Counted from the first letter of the stretch, positions 52,870 to 62,569 are shown. The stretch is DNA of 64,000 bases from an archaeon (GCA_024275415.1 JAJRZD010000042.1:1-64000); one strand, 5' to 3'. The notes: generated by a model from the letters alone, not told the origin. Program-made: numbers and translations.

Positions 52870-53235
52870 GTGGTTCGTGATATAACACCCGATGAAGCAG
52901 CTGAGATGATTGAGAATACAAAAATCCTATTCATAGACTGTTGGGCACCGTGGTGTGGGCCATGTCTTGCCTTGGCCCCAACAATGGAGGAGTTGGAAGA
53001 GAAATACAAGGACAATAGGGACATCGAGTTTGTGAAGATTAACACGCAGAATCACAGACAGTTCGCCATGGACAATAATATCGTAGCGATCCCTTGTGTC
53101 CTTGTGTTCAAGGACGGAAAGCCTGCATCCTTCAAGATTGAGGATGCCAGATCCAAAAATCAAGTCACAACTGATAGATTAATTGGTCTGCGGCCCATAG
53201 AACATTATGAGGCAGTGATTGATCAACTGCTGTGA
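52870..53235 (+). CDS. Thioredoxin-like protein 2 (CGPC)
   Basis: 121 residues from GTG 52870. Active site APWCGPCLALAP and cis-proline loop IVAIPCVLVFKDG. The extra cysteine directly after the cis-proline (PCVLV) differs from the first copy (PSVLV). The C-terminal segment has an inserted basic stretch (EDARSKNQVTTDR). The stop is 10 bases before the gamma-carbonic-anhydrase-like ATG, suggesting a two-gene operon. Confidence 0.9.
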   Translation: MVRDITPDEAAEMIENTKILFIDCWAPWCGPCLALAPTMEELEEKYKDNRDIEFVKINTQNHRQFAMDNNIVAIPCVLVFKDGKPASFKIEDARSKNQVTTDRLIGLRPIEHYEAVIDQLL

Positions 53236-53245
53236 GGTGTTAAGG

Positions 53246-53770
53246 ATGCCAATTCTACCATTCGGAAACCATGCACCAAAGATAGACCCCGATGCTTATG
53301 TAAGTGCACAAGCAACCATCATCGGCAATGTGGAGATTAGCTCTAATGCCAACATTTGGCCGGGTGCGGTAATCAGGGGGGATCAAGCTCAAGTAAGGAT
53401 AGGAGAGGGCTCTTGCATTCAAGACAGTGTCGTTATTCACGCACATAATCCAGACAATCCGGCGATACTTGGAAATAGCACCATAATAGGGACAGCAGCG
53501 GTATTGCATGGAGTATACATAGGAGATTATGCCAGCGTTGGTGAGGGATGTGCCCTTTTTGATGGAGCGACTCTAGGAGAGGGAGTCCTTCTTACACCTG
53601 GAAGCATCGTCCCCGGAAATGTCGTCATACCTCCAAGAAGCCTCAACTCGGGTGTGCCAGCAGCTCAGATTCGGGAGATAACCCGAGAAGAAGTAGAAAA
53701 GCAAAAGGCAAAGGCAGAAACTATCGCCGCAGTCTTTCAGAAGCTCAAGGGCTGGCAGCTAACAATCTAA
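53246..53770 (+). CDS. Gamma carbonic anhydrase-like hexapeptide-repeat protein
   Basis: 174 residues from ATG 53246. Left-handed beta-helix hexapeptide repeats run from YVSAQATIIGNVEIS through ASVGEGCALFDGATLGEGV, followed by a C-terminal helix. Of the three zinc histidines of gamma carbonic anhydrases, one is present in VVIHAHNPD and one in AVLHGVYIGD. The third, usually in IGHGAVLH, is a threonine here (IGTAAVLH). Zinc binding may therefore be weakened or rebuilt, so hydratase activity is doubtful. It is directly downstream of the second thioredoxin gene. Confidence 0.85.
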   Translation: MPILPFGNHAPKIDPDAYVSAQATIIGNVEISSNANIWPGAVIRGDQAQVRIGEGSCIQDSVVIHAHNPDNPAILGNSTIIGTAAVLHGVYIGDYASVGEGCALFDGATLGEGVLLTPGSIVPGNVVIPPRSLNSGVPAAQIREITREEVEKQKAKAETIAAVFQKLKGWQLTI

Positions 53771-54898
53771 TCAAACTATATCACGAGCAAGGGTGTTGCT
53801 ACTCTCATATCCATCTTCAGTGATGAATACTACATCGGCAATCTTCGAACCACCTAACGAGGGATCATAGCATGAAGGATGGATAGAAAAGACCATTCCA
53901 GGCCGAAGAGTGGTCTGCCCACCTAGCAATATATGAGGTGGTTCTCGCAGATCAAGCCCTATTGAGCTACCAAGTGGCTGTAGGATATTCCTGTGAGAAC
54001 AGACTCCTTCAGCCACCGAAACCGCATTCTGTGCAAGCTCATCAACTAATACACCTGGCGCAAGATGTTGTTGGATAGCTTCAAAGACACGCAGATTTGT
54101 TTGAAACATCTCGTTTTGCATCTTTGATGGTTTGCCTAGATGTATCGTTCGGGCGACTTCTGCAAAATAGCCCCTGTGGCTAACCGTGATGTCAATCACT
54201 ACAAGTTCATCATCACTGAGTCGCTGCGGCCCAGGGGTTGCAATGGGGAAACGGGCGGACTTGCCTGACAGAATGGCAGCTCTGATACCACGAAGATGCC
54301 CACCCGCGTTGCGCATAGCAGACTCGACTTCTATCGAAACGTCGATTTCCGACTTTTCTGGCGACACTATCTCAAGTGCGGTCATGATGCCAATCTCAGC
54401 TATACGGACTGCATTGGATATCATGTCGATTTCTGATGGGTCTTTTATCTGCCTCAGTTTCCACAGTGATGACGAGAAATCTTTGAAACCTGCCTCTGGT
54501 AGTGCAGCCTTCAGCCGTTCAAATTCCCTGACAGATAGCCATTCCAGTTGTAATCCAATCATCCCAGACTGCATGCCTGTTGCGGCTATTTCTGAAACCA
54601 CATGATCCCAGAAAGCGGTGCTATGTTGGGGATACCAAGTGTCCGTGTCATTGTTCGTGAAAGGACGGATCTCGGACATCACCGAATTCTGCCCAAGCAG
54701 TTCTGATTGCATCTCGGAGATTAGAAGTCGAGGAATGTCATTGGCAGAAACGATGCATGCAGTAGGGAGGTATTTCTTCTGCGCCTGATATCCTGTCAGG
54801 TATTGCACATCCTGAGTGCGAGTAATGAGAAGAAGATCGACCTCTTCATGCTGCATTGAGTGGTGTACTCGATCTAGTCGTTGAGAAGTGAATAGCAT
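53771..54898 (-). CDS. M24 (pita-bread) family protein, probably without metal centre
   Basis: 375 residues in creatinase/prolidase order: N-terminal domain (1-130) and C-terminal pita-bread fold. The five metal ligands of aminopeptidases are mostly replaced. The first Asp is kept (VVIDITVSHRGYFAEVA), the second Asp is Glu, the His of GHGIG is Ser in PLGSSIGLDL, the Glu of the EPG motif is His in FSIHPSCY, and the last Glu is Ala in SKIADVVF. It is therefore unlikely to be a metallopeptidase; creatinase itself is a metal-free member, so other chemistry is possible. It converges tail-to-tail with the hexapeptide gene. Confidence 0.8.
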   Translation of the reverse strand: MLFTSQRLDRVHHSMQHEEVDLLLITRTQDVQYLTGYQAQKKYLPTACIVSANDIPRLLISEMQSELLGQNSVMSEIRPFTNNDTDTWYPQHSTAFWDHVVSEIAATGMQSGMIGLQLEWLSVREFERLKAALPEAGFKDFSSSLWKLRQIKDPSEIDMISNAVRIAEIGIMTALEIVSPEKSEIDVSIEVESAMRNAGGHLRGIRAAILSGKSARFPIATPGPQRLSDDELVVIDITVSHRGYFAEVARTIHLGKPSKMQNEMFQTNLRVFEAIQQHLAPGVLVDELAQNAVSVAEGVCSHRNILQPLGSSIGLDLREPPHILLGGQTTLRPGMVFSIHPSCYDPSLGGSKIADVVFITEDGYESSNTLARDIV

Positions 54899-55064
54899 TC
54901 TTTGAGGACTCTCGCTAATAGATTGTTTCTTCTCATCTGACAGGCGAGAAGAGTTTTTTCTCCTGCCGACTTTGTTCCACTTTTAAGCATCACGACGTCG
55001 AACTCGGACTTGTTCCCGAAGAGCATCATCATCATCACCCGAATGCACCGGAAACGAGAAGCGA

Positions 55065-55175
55065 TGGTGGGACCGCCCGGATTCGAACCGGGGAAAACCA
55101 ACTCCGCAGGCTGGCGCCTTATATGCATCTCACCACCAATGAAGTGTGATTGAGACCATGCTAGACTACGGCCCC
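55065..55175 (-). tRNA. tRNA-Arg(GCG) with a 33-base D-loop intron
   Basis: On the minus strand the acceptor GGGGCCG pairs with CGGTCCC, and CCA is encoded (55065-55067). T-arm CCCGG-TTCGAAT-CCGGG; anticodon arm CCAGC-CTGCGGA-GTTGG with anticodon GCG; variable loop TTTTC. D-stem GTCT and AGGC are separated by an overlong loop. Removing 55123-55155 gives a normal D-loop AGCATGGATA and a 78-base tRNA. At the junction, GCAT pairs with ATGC between two three-base bulges (GGT and ATA), next to a CTCA/TGAG helix: a bulge-helix-bulge. Intron placement is thus in the D-loop, not the usual 37/38 site. Confidence 0.85.
55104..55128 (-). repeat. Left copy of tRNA-derived direct repeat
   Basis: Part of the tRNA-Arg(GCG) gene covering anticodon loop, D-stem and the 3' end of the intron. 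It matches 62621-62644 with two substitutions and one gap and in the same orientation. Confidence 0.6.
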
Positions 55176-55309
55176 AAGCCGTCGGCTCAAGATTCATTCA
55201 TAAAGATTGTTGTTAGAAAGCCTGAAGTCCAAGGAGAACTCATCAGGTTTCACAATGACGATTCCACACTTCTTCTGGTATAACGAATTGGGTTAGAATC
55301 GTGTTACTT

Positions 55310-55924
55310 CTAAGAGGAGTATGTGGCATTAAGGCTTTGAATTCTCAAAGAACAGGGATTCTCCAACGAGGTTCCACCAATGGCGGAAGAACCACTAAGA
55401 ATGATTGTTAGTCTTACACCAATCCAGTATTGAGAGTTCTCCAAAACTGTAAAGTGGCTGTTGGCGCTCACCGACCTCGATACGTTTGCTTGTTTGGTAT
55501 TTGAGGAAACAGATGCATTAAACACATCCATTCGATCTATTTCGTTGTAATACGCTCCAAAGATCAAATAGCTTACTATCAAAGTGACACTTGAAAGATA
55601 GCCTGATTGCATATAGTAGGTAAGATTCCATTCAGAGGTTATCGAGATGATGCTCTGGGCCGTTGAGTTAAACGGAATTGTATACTGAACATAAGAGGAT
55701 TTATGGGAGGAGAGATATCCTTGATTTCCTCTAATAGTTAGGACTCTTTCTTCTTGGTTCATACCCACATGAACGAACACACGTGCATCCTGATTGTAAA
55801 AATTATCACCTTCAATTGTATCCATCCGTGAGTCCCAGATCAACCAGCTTGTAGGAATAAGTATCAAGAACAACACACAGATGCCAAATACCAGCTTTTT
55901 CCTAGACGTTATTCCCGAGTTCAT
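55310..55924 (-). CDS. Membrane-anchored beta-rich protein
   Basis: 204 residues. An N-terminal signal anchor (about 9-29, KLVFGICVLFLILIPTSWLI) is followed by a beta-rich outer domain with several Asn-x-Ser/Thr sequons. The end, QYWIGVRLTIILSGSSAIGG, parallels the divergent neighbour at 56384-57058 (TYYLAVRLHVVLDNNGGIHS), so the two belong to one family of about 200-residue exported proteins. Function unknown; base composition is AT-rich. Confidence 0.6.
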   Translation of the reverse strand: MNSGITSRKKLVFGICVLFLILIPTSWLIWDSRMDTIEGDNFYNQDARVFVHVGMNQEERVLTIRGNQGYLSSHKSSYVQYTIPFNSTAQSIISITSEWNLTYYMQSGYLSSVTLIVSYLIFGAYYNEIDRMDVFNASVSSNTKQANVSRSVSANSHFTVLENSQYWIGVRLTIILSGSSAIGGTSLENPCSLRIQSLNATYSS

Positions 55925-56221
55925 TTTCTGACTGCCTTACGAGAATTTGATCTTTTACATTTCTCGTGCGAATTTCTTGTTTCAAGGAGTTATAATTCTA
56001 TCTTCAAAAGGGGCCCTGAAAAGCCAAGAAGAATTTGCTCAGTCTTAGTGGTACCGAAAATTAACCAACGCACGTTCATATTTGTTGAATATCTGTTTCA
56101 TTCTACTCTGCTTATGATAGCAAATTCAGACATTTCAAACAACTCTGATTTGTAAGGTAACAAAACATTTGAGACAAGTGGGAGCCACAGGAGACCATCA
56201 CATGAAAACGTGATTAAGATG

Positions 56222-56383
56222 ATGAGCTCCGTGACTCACCGAGAACGAATTGTGAAGTATGCCCTTAAGAAATCTGTGACTGCCGCCTCCATGGTGTTCA
56301 GTGTTTCGAGGTCCTCCGTCTACCCTTGGCGCAAATTGGTGCTGTATAAAGTGATTGTTTTCAAACAGGCAGGAGATTTGTAA
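56222..56383 (+). pseudogene. Transposase N-terminal helix-turn-helix remnant
   Basis: A 53-codon frame. The first 38 residues, including RERIVKYALKKSVTAASMVF and SVSRSSVYPWRK, are a typical transposase helix-turn-helix (IS3/IS481/IS630 style). The rest of the transposase is missing; the frame ends at TAA immediately before the TTG start of the next gene. It is short and truncated, so probably a decayed insertion sequence. It could alternatively have been retained as a small DNA-binding protein. Confidence 0.55.
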
Positions 56384-57058
56384 TTGAAGAAGCAGAATAA
56401 TAGATTAATTGTGATTGGAATTACAATCCTCTTTCTAATGCCCCATCTGAGTACAATACTAGCAGGTTCCTCATCAAACCTTACTAAAAGGCATTTGATC
56501 CCTGCATACTTAGAGTCCACACCATTCGATGAGGATAGAGCTTATGAAACTCCAGTTTCCGGGGTTATTACAGTTGTTAGTGCTGATTCAAGTACTGGCG
56601 ATGCACAAATAGAAGGATCTACGAATTGGCCATTGACTGGATTGGGCACTTGGCATGCGTATGTATATGTACACATACAGATTATCCCTACACTGCTCAA
56701 TCAGAAAGTGAAGATTGGATTTTCGGGATTGCTAAGTTACAAACTGGAAAGTTTTTGGCAAGGATCCGGTTCCATTGATATATCAGTAGTCTTACTCTCG
56801 GCCGCAGAAACTGAGCTGGATAGTCATTTGATATGGGCAGACTCGGTTTACGATTCGGAGGCATCGGGAACACCAGTCTGGAGTTCAAGCACTACATATA
56901 AACTGGACGGCGAATTTACTCTTCAATATGGTCAAACGTATTATCTAGCTGTTCGATTACATGTAGTACTTGATAACAATGGCGGGATTCACTCAGCGAC
57001 AGGTGTAGACCCTGCATACCTTGATGTAAGCGCAATTCGGTATTATTTCTACACATAA
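56384..57058 (+). CDS. Secreted beta-rich protein
   Basis: 224 residues from TTG 56384, which abuts the transposase-remnant stop. Signal peptide (about 8-28, RLIVIGITILFLMPHLSTIL), then a beta-sandwich-like domain (about 55-220) rich in Ser, Thr and Tyr. The C-terminal TYYLAVRLHVVLDNNGGIHS relates it to the divergent gene at 55310. It has no transmembrane helix after the signal, so release or surface attachment is expected. Function unknown. A strong hairpin follows. Confidence 0.6.
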   Translation: MKKQNNRLIVIGITILFLMPHLSTILAGSSSNLTKRHLIPAYLESTPFDEDRAYETPVSGVITVVSADSSTGDAQIEGSTNWPLTGLGTWHAYVYVHIQIIPTLLNQKVKIGFSGLLSYKLESFWQGSGSIDISVVLLSAAETELDSHLIWADSVYDSEASGTPVWSSSTTYKLDGEFTLQYGQTYYLAVRLHVVLDNNGGIHSATGVDPAYLDVSAIRYYFYT

Positions 57059-57067
57059 CAGATTAGT

Positions 57068-57091
57068 TGAAGATGCGCTAGTGCATCTTCA
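57068..57091 (+). terminator. Hairpin after the secreted protein gene
   Basis: TGAAGATGC (57068-57076) and GCATCTTCA (57083-57091), a nine-base stem with six-base loop, followed by CATTTATCTTATT. It lies 10 bases after the stop codon. Confidence 0.55.
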
Positions 57092-57205
57092 CATTTATCT
57101 TATTCAGATGCTCAGCGAATTAATAATTGAGGTTTCAAATCACAAGCATGAGGAATTTAAGCAATTACATGCGCAATATTATCGTATAGTGTAGGGGCCT
57201 GAAAG

Positions 57206-59872
57206 ATGAGTTACTTCGAACTTGGTACATCAAATAAAGTTCTAGTCTTTTGCTTTGTCCTGTCATGCTTAATCCCATCTATGACGTATATTCTAATAGA
57301 TACTTCAGCAGGAGCTAACTGGATAAAATCCATTGAGAACTTGCCAATAGATGCATCAATTATAACTACGAAGAAACAAGATCAAATTCTTCAGACGGCA
57401 CGAGGATTAGAAGTCGTAGCAAGCATCGAGAAGAGCATACTTGGATATTTACAAGTGAATGCTACAGAAACGCTCGCTACTACTCAGTATGGATCAGTAG
57501 AGTATTTTGGCTTATTTCCAAGATTGGTTTCTCTCATATCAGGACATCTTCCGATGAATTCTTCTGAGGTTGCCATTGAGATTAATTATTCTCGATATCA
57601 TGGTTTCAATCTGAGTGACGTTCTAAGTTTCGGGAATAATGAATCTACGTCATTTGATATCGTAGGTTTCTTCGAGATAAAATCCAAGCATCCATACTCA
57701 GGGGGCTTATTGAATGGTCGTCCAACTATTATCTTAGATATGTCATCATTCGAAAAAACCAGAAACCTGCTAGAAACTTATCGGTTCTTTTATGATATCG
57801 ATATAAAGAATGAATTACTTACTCCTATTGTCTACGATTCGCTAGACACGATCCTTAAAGAGATTTCAGAACCTATCATACAAATTGGATCTGCCTATGG
57901 AGAAACAGAAATTCATATCCTAAGGGTTTTTCAGGAGTTTGAGATACAACAGGAGTTAGCAAATAGGCAGCTTGTTTACATCGAGATGCCAACATGGGTA
58001 GTTACAGTTGTTCTTGTATCGATGGGCGTTCACTATGTTCAGGCTTCACATCAATCATTGATTCGTGTTTTCAAGTCGAGGGGTGCAAGCCACCGACAAA
58101 TTATACGATTTGAACAACGAAATCTTGTCAAGAGCTTTTTTACGGGTGCACCACTTGGAATAATTATGGGCAGTGTACTTGCACTCGTAATGGCTACTAT
58201 AAGCAATATGACCGATGAATCAGCCATTGAAACCATCACACCCTTGTTCATTTCATCTAGGTCAATCATCAATATTCTATCTCTTGGATTTGTTCTACCA
58301 TGGGTCATTTGGATGATAATATTCTTTATCTCTGATATTCAAAGAACCTCAAAGAGAATTTCTGATTCTGGTTTGAATGACTATTTGATAAAGGGGCTAT
58401 TAGTGACATTATTCTTTGTTGGAATGGTTAGCATCGTTCTTTCGATATCTTCCAAGATACGGCCTTCTCAGAATCCTTGGATTGTGAATGGATTATTGAT
58501 GGGTAGTATCCTTGTGACTCCGCCAATCATTTGGATTGCTTGGAAAAGTATTGCTCACATTGGATTCAAGTCGAGGTCTAGTAGCGATATACGAACAAAG
58601 AGGATGTCATCTCTTTTAGGTTCAGCTAGAGTAATCTTGGTTAGGAAAAGGATGTTAGTTACAGTCACGGTGGTAACACTGGCAATATCATCCTCACTCA
58701 TAGTAGGAAATGTCAGTGAGATGGTTATCATATCTCGCATCAATCAAGCACGCCAAGTTCTTGGAAGCGATGTCACATTTACGGTATTCCCTTCGAAACT
58801 GGAAGACTTGGAAGAAAATCTGATACGGCTTCGGAGTATTGAATATGTAAAAGATGCGACCTACGTCACATATCGTCAAGCTAAAGTGGGCGACGAATTG
58901 TATGCAGATTTGATAGGGATAAGACCAATTGAATTCGGTAAAACCGTATATACACAGCTTGGAAAGGATATGGAGGACTCGGCTATCAAGCCATATTTAG
59001 ATGTGATGAAGAATACGACCAATGGCTTGATAATAAGCCAAGACTTGGCAGACATTCTTCATGTTTCGATTGGAGATACATTACGAGCGGCTCTGTTTGT
59101 TCAGCAAGAAGGGGATTTTCTTCATATCCCTGTGGATTTCCTCATTCTATTCATATCCGAAGAGTTGACGAATCCGGAATTGCTTATGGAATACAATAAC
59201 AACCACGAACTGATTTCAGAGAATCTTGGAAAGCGAATAATGTGGGCAAATATGGAATACATTCTAAGCTTGTCAGATTTTGATATCTCTTATGGCATTA
59301 TATTAGCAAAGACAGATAGCCATGTTCAGGAAGACCAACTTGCTGAACTCATCAGTGATATCAATATTGAAAACTATAGTCCAAAGGGGTATTCAGCGTG
59401 GGTCTACGCTAATCCAGCCGAGATCATCTATGTTGATTCACTGAGAAGAACTGTTGGGACAGTAGCACTAGTTGGGACTTTTATCGTGTGCTTCACCCTA
59501 CCATTGGTATATTTTCACTCTGACCGGGAATCAAGAGATCGTGAGATTGCCATACTCAAAGCGCTAGGAGTGTTGGATTCATCAATATTCAAATCATACT
59601 TCATCGAGTTCCTATATCTTGTGTTGGTAATGATGGAGTTGCTTGTTCTATTTATCCCTGTGTTCTTAATGACATCACTTACGATTGGAATCGATGGGGC
59701 CTGGAATTATGTTAGGTTGGAAACAAACATCCTGTATGCATATCTACTAGCTCCGATAGCGGTATTCTTGTTTGCGGGCATCCTATCCATAATATTCAGT
59801 CTGAGGAAACGCTCAGAATCTATTAGATTGATGTTACGCAGACAAGAGATGTATCATTTGGAGGAATGGTAA
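57206..59872 (+). CDS. Large FtsX-like permease, subunit 1
   Basis: 888 residues. N-terminal helix, an outer domain of about 200 residues, then three helices with the FtsX hallmark FKSRGASHRQIIRFEQRNLV. A second outer domain follows (about 500-740), then a closing three-helix block with RDREIAILKALGVLDSSIFK. This is the duplicated FtsX architecture of MacB/LolCE-type transporters that move or pull on outer-face substrates. The ATPase partner is not adjacent. The gene is AT-rich and is followed without a gap by a homologous gene. Confidence 0.8.
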   Translation: MSYFELGTSNKVLVFCFVLSCLIPSMTYILIDTSAGANWIKSIENLPIDASIITTKKQDQILQTARGLEVVASIEKSILGYLQVNATETLATTQYGSVEYFGLFPRLVSLISGHLPMNSSEVAIEINYSRYHGFNLSDVLSFGNNESTSFDIVGFFEIKSKHPYSGGLLNGRPTIILDMSSFEKTRNLLETYRFFYDIDIKNELLTPIVYDSLDTILKEISEPIIQIGSAYGETEIHILRVFQEFEIQQELANRQLVYIEMPTWVVTVVLVSMGVHYVQASHQSLIRVFKSRGASHRQIIRFEQRNLVKSFFTGAPLGIIMGSVLALVMATISNMTDESAIETITPLFISSRSIINILSLGFVLPWVIWMIIFFISDIQRTSKRISDSGLNDYLIKGLLVTLFFVGMVSIVLSISSKIRPSQNPWIVNGLLMGSILVTPPIIWIAWKSIAHIGFKSRSSSDIRTKRMSSLLGSARVILVRKRMLVTVTVVTLAISSSLIVGNVSEMVIISRINQARQVLGSDVTFTVFPSKLEDLEENLIRLRSIEYVKDATYVTYRQAKVGDELYADLIGIRPIEFGKTVYTQLGKDMEDSAIKPYLDVMKNTTNGLIISQDLADILHVSIGDTLRAALFVQQEGDFLHIPVDFLILFISEELTNPELLMEYNNNHELISENLGKRIMWANMEYILSLSDFDISYGIILAKTDSHVQEDQLAELISDINIENYSPKGYSAWVYANPAEIIYVDSLRRTVGTVALVGTFIVCFTLPLVYFHSDRESRDREIAILKALGVLDSSIFKSYFIEFLYLVLVMMELLVLFIPVFLMTSLTIGIDGAWNYVRLETNILYAYLLAPIAVFLFAGILSIIFSLRKRSESIRLMLRRQEMYHLEEW

Positions 59873-62569
59873 TTGTTTCTATCTGAAAGAGTGACATTCA
59901 ACACTAATATTACTATTCTCGGAATAGTATCGTGGTTACTACTATCATCCGCCGTTAGTGGAAGTATTACTATTATCGCGATATTTGAGTCGAACATCAC
60001 AATGGATTATTTAGATTCAGTATCATTGGACATTGGTGTCAGTGCACAGAAAGAGTACAAAACTCAAACTACGATGAAGATTGGCGATGTGGTTGCGATA
60101 ATTGAACGACTGGGAATGTCCAATCGAGTAGAAGCTATCGGTCGATTATTGGTGTCAACTAGTTCAATTTCATGGAACCCTATTACACTAATAGGAGTCA
60201 ATGACTCCTTTTTTTATTCATTCGATGATTCCTTCACAATTCAAACCTCATCTAGTCTTGACCCATACTCGTGCATAGTGGATCTCGAATACTTATTGGA
60301 ACAGGGACTTCATATCGGAGATAACATCACATTGACACTTTTCGGAACTAACGAGAATGAGAAAAGCATCTCAAAGGAGTTTCGAATAATTGGAACATAT
60401 GATTCGACATTCTTGGATGCAGAGAAGAAAATTAATCCATATGATGACTGGATTGAGCCAAGAATAATTACTTCATATAATGGAGTTCGTGCTAGATACA
60501 ATGATAGCTATTTTGGAGAGTCAAATGGTGTCAATGTGGATATTCTCATAAGAATCCGAAGGGACTTGCTAATTGGTAAGGATGTAGATCACATACTTGG
60601 TTTTATTCAGGAAACGCAAAGTGAAATTGATCAATTGCTATTACCGTACTTCTTTGTCTATTTGAGCGGACTTGAGGATGCTATATCTTCGTTGGAGGGT
60701 TGGAGGAATGCTGCGTATGGACTGTTTGGAGTTGTTTTCTTGCCAGGGGTAATATCATCTTTTTTGCTCACAATTTCCTATTTATCATTCCATAAAGTGA
60801 ATTCTTCAAAACGCTTTGTTGAATGGCGAGGCGCAAGTAAAAAACAAAGAGCGCTATGGGAGTGTACACCTTTTATCTTCTGTGGAGTTACTGGTATTCT
60901 CATCTCAATTGTCATAGATGTTGTTCTAATATACGCACTTCTGAATACTCGATCATTAAACTATATTCTTAATATTGCATCCACAGCATCCTTACCTGCA
61001 TCATTCTTATTGCTAGTGCCATTACTTGTTATAACTGGATCGTATTTTCTGTGGGATGAAATCAAAAAGAAGCCCACTATCAGATTCGCAAACTGGCACA
61101 AGATGTTCTTCTCCACGGTTTTCATTCTATTGCTTGTGTATAGTGGGGTTTCAGTAAGCATCCTCTCACAATCTTTTTGGTCAAACCTTGGATATTCTGC
61201 AACATATATTGTTACGTACCAACTAATCCTATCACTTGTTGTATTCTTAGTTCTAGGAATCTCAGGATTCGCAGTCGTTGGAAGGAACATGTATTCATCG
61301 ATAATGCATTATATCGGCTTTAGAAAGCAGAATATTCTATTTCGCATCATTGTTCGTAGATTATCAAGAAATGGGATTAGATTCATTTTGTCATTGTTCT
61401 TTATCATCCTCGTTACTGCATCTATAGGATATGGGCAGATAATTTCTCAAACTTCTCACAGACACATCCATGATACAATTTGGTTCTCAAATGGAGCTGA
61501 CCTTCGAGTGACCAGCGATTCAGACCCTGATTCGATTCTTCAGGTTCTTGATAACTCGAATAGTATCAGCTCAATGAGCAAGGTAGACATCTACCAAGCA
61601 TACTTTCTAAGTCAGGGTGAGATGGTACACACTTTACTATTTGGGCTTTCCGAATCGTGGTGGGATACTGTATTTCTACGAGATGATTTCTTTATTGGTC
61701 AAAGTCAGCAAAATGCAAGGGATGCCTTTCTCAAAAGTAACTTTTCGGCAATAACTAACTTTGGCAAAGTCATCGGGTTCGACTCAACAGGGCCGTTAGT
61801 AGACAACTCCGTACAGCTCTTTCTAACAGAAAACTCATCAGATTACATATCTTTGAATGTCGTAGATAGATTAGCTTTCTTTGATATTGAATCAATGTCA
61901 TTTAGTCAGAGTTTCCTGCCAGGTCATCCAAGGTTCTCGGGAAATTTCATTTTGGTTCGTGACATGGTTTTTGAGTCGTTCAACATTTCAGCAAGCAGTT
62001 TCGAAGTCTATGCATCATTTAAGGAGGATATCACACCTAGAGAGATGGAGGCGATTGAAGAGGCTTTACCTGCCAAAAGTAAGATACAATATGCGTCAGA
62101 ACTATTGGACGAAAGTTTTCTGAACAAAAGTTTTGAAGCAATGATTGATTTGGTAGACATTGCTGCGGTACTTGGTTTTTTAGCGCTTATCATCAGTTGT
62201 CCAATTTTGGTTTCAACACAACTGGAATCTACAAGAATTGATTATGCTATTCTCAAAACATATGGTTATGAAACAACAAAAAGCAAAGTGGGGTATGGAC
62301 TGGCAACTATATTGGAAATCTCTTTAGGGATGTTCTTTGGAATGATCCTTTCAATCTTCTTTGCTTTATCAATTGGAACATGGCCACTTCAAGCTCTTGT
62401 GATCGTTTCAGATATAAACTGGAATCGTATCCCTGAATCTCTTGTATTCCCATGGGATACACTCCTTCTCACTTTGGGAGGTCTTCTAGTTCTGTGGCTA
62501 TCTATATCTGAGATAATACTAATGAAGCTACTGAACAGAACTTTAGTGAGTCTCCTTCCGGATGAATAG
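59873..62569 (+). CDS. Large FtsX-like permease, subunit 2
   Basis: 898 residues from TTG 59873, directly after the TAA of the first permease gene. It has the same layout: N-terminal helix, outer domain, three helices with FVEWRGASKKQRALWECTPF, a second long outer domain (about 540-750), and a final block with IDYAILKTYGYETTKSKVGY. The two proteins probably form a heterodimer in an ABC transporter or mechanotransmission complex. No ATP-binding protein gene is near. Overall AT-richness and placement put it in the island. Confidence 0.8.
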   Translation: MFLSERVTFNTNITILGIVSWLLLSSAVSGSITIIAIFESNITMDYLDSVSLDIGVSAQKEYKTQTTMKIGDVVAIIERLGMSNRVEAIGRLLVSTSSISWNPITLIGVNDSFFYSFDDSFTIQTSSSLDPYSCIVDLEYLLEQGLHIGDNITLTLFGTNENEKSISKEFRIIGTYDSTFLDAEKKINPYDDWIEPRIITSYNGVRARYNDSYFGESNGVNVDILIRIRRDLLIGKDVDHILGFIQETQSEIDQLLLPYFFVYLSGLEDAISSLEGWRNAAYGLFGVVFLPGVISSFLLTISYLSFHKVNSSKRFVEWRGASKKQRALWECTPFIFCGVTGILISIVIDVVLIYALLNTRSLNYILNIASTASLPASFLLLVPLLVITGSYFLWDEIKKKPTIRFANWHKMFFSTVFILLLVYSGVSVSILSQSFWSNLGYSATYIVTYQLILSLVVFLVLGISGFAVVGRNMYSSIMHYIGFRKQNILFRIIVRRLSRNGIRFILSLFFIILVTASIGYGQIISQTSHRHIHDTIWFSNGADLRVTSDSDPDSILQVLDNSNSISSMSKVDIYQAYFLSQGEMVHTLLFGLSESWWDTVFLRDDFFIGQSQQNARDAFLKSNFSAITNFGKVIGFDSTGPLVDNSVQLFLTENSSDYISLNVVDRLAFFDIESMSFSQSFLPGHPRFSGNFILVRDMVFESFNISASSFEVYASFKEDITPREMEAIEEALPAKSKIQYASELLDESFLNKSFEAMIDLVDIAAVLGFLALIISCPILVSTQLESTRIDYAILKTYGYETTKSKVGYGLATILEISLGMFFGMILSIFFALSIGTWPLQALVIVSDINWNRIPESLVFPWDTLLLTLGGLLVLWLSISEIILMKLLNRTLVSLLPDE

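Noticed and set aside
54874..55197. 107-codon minus-strand frame at the M24 gene start
   Set aside because: It runs straight through the tRNA-Arg(GCG) gene and has no protein-like composition.
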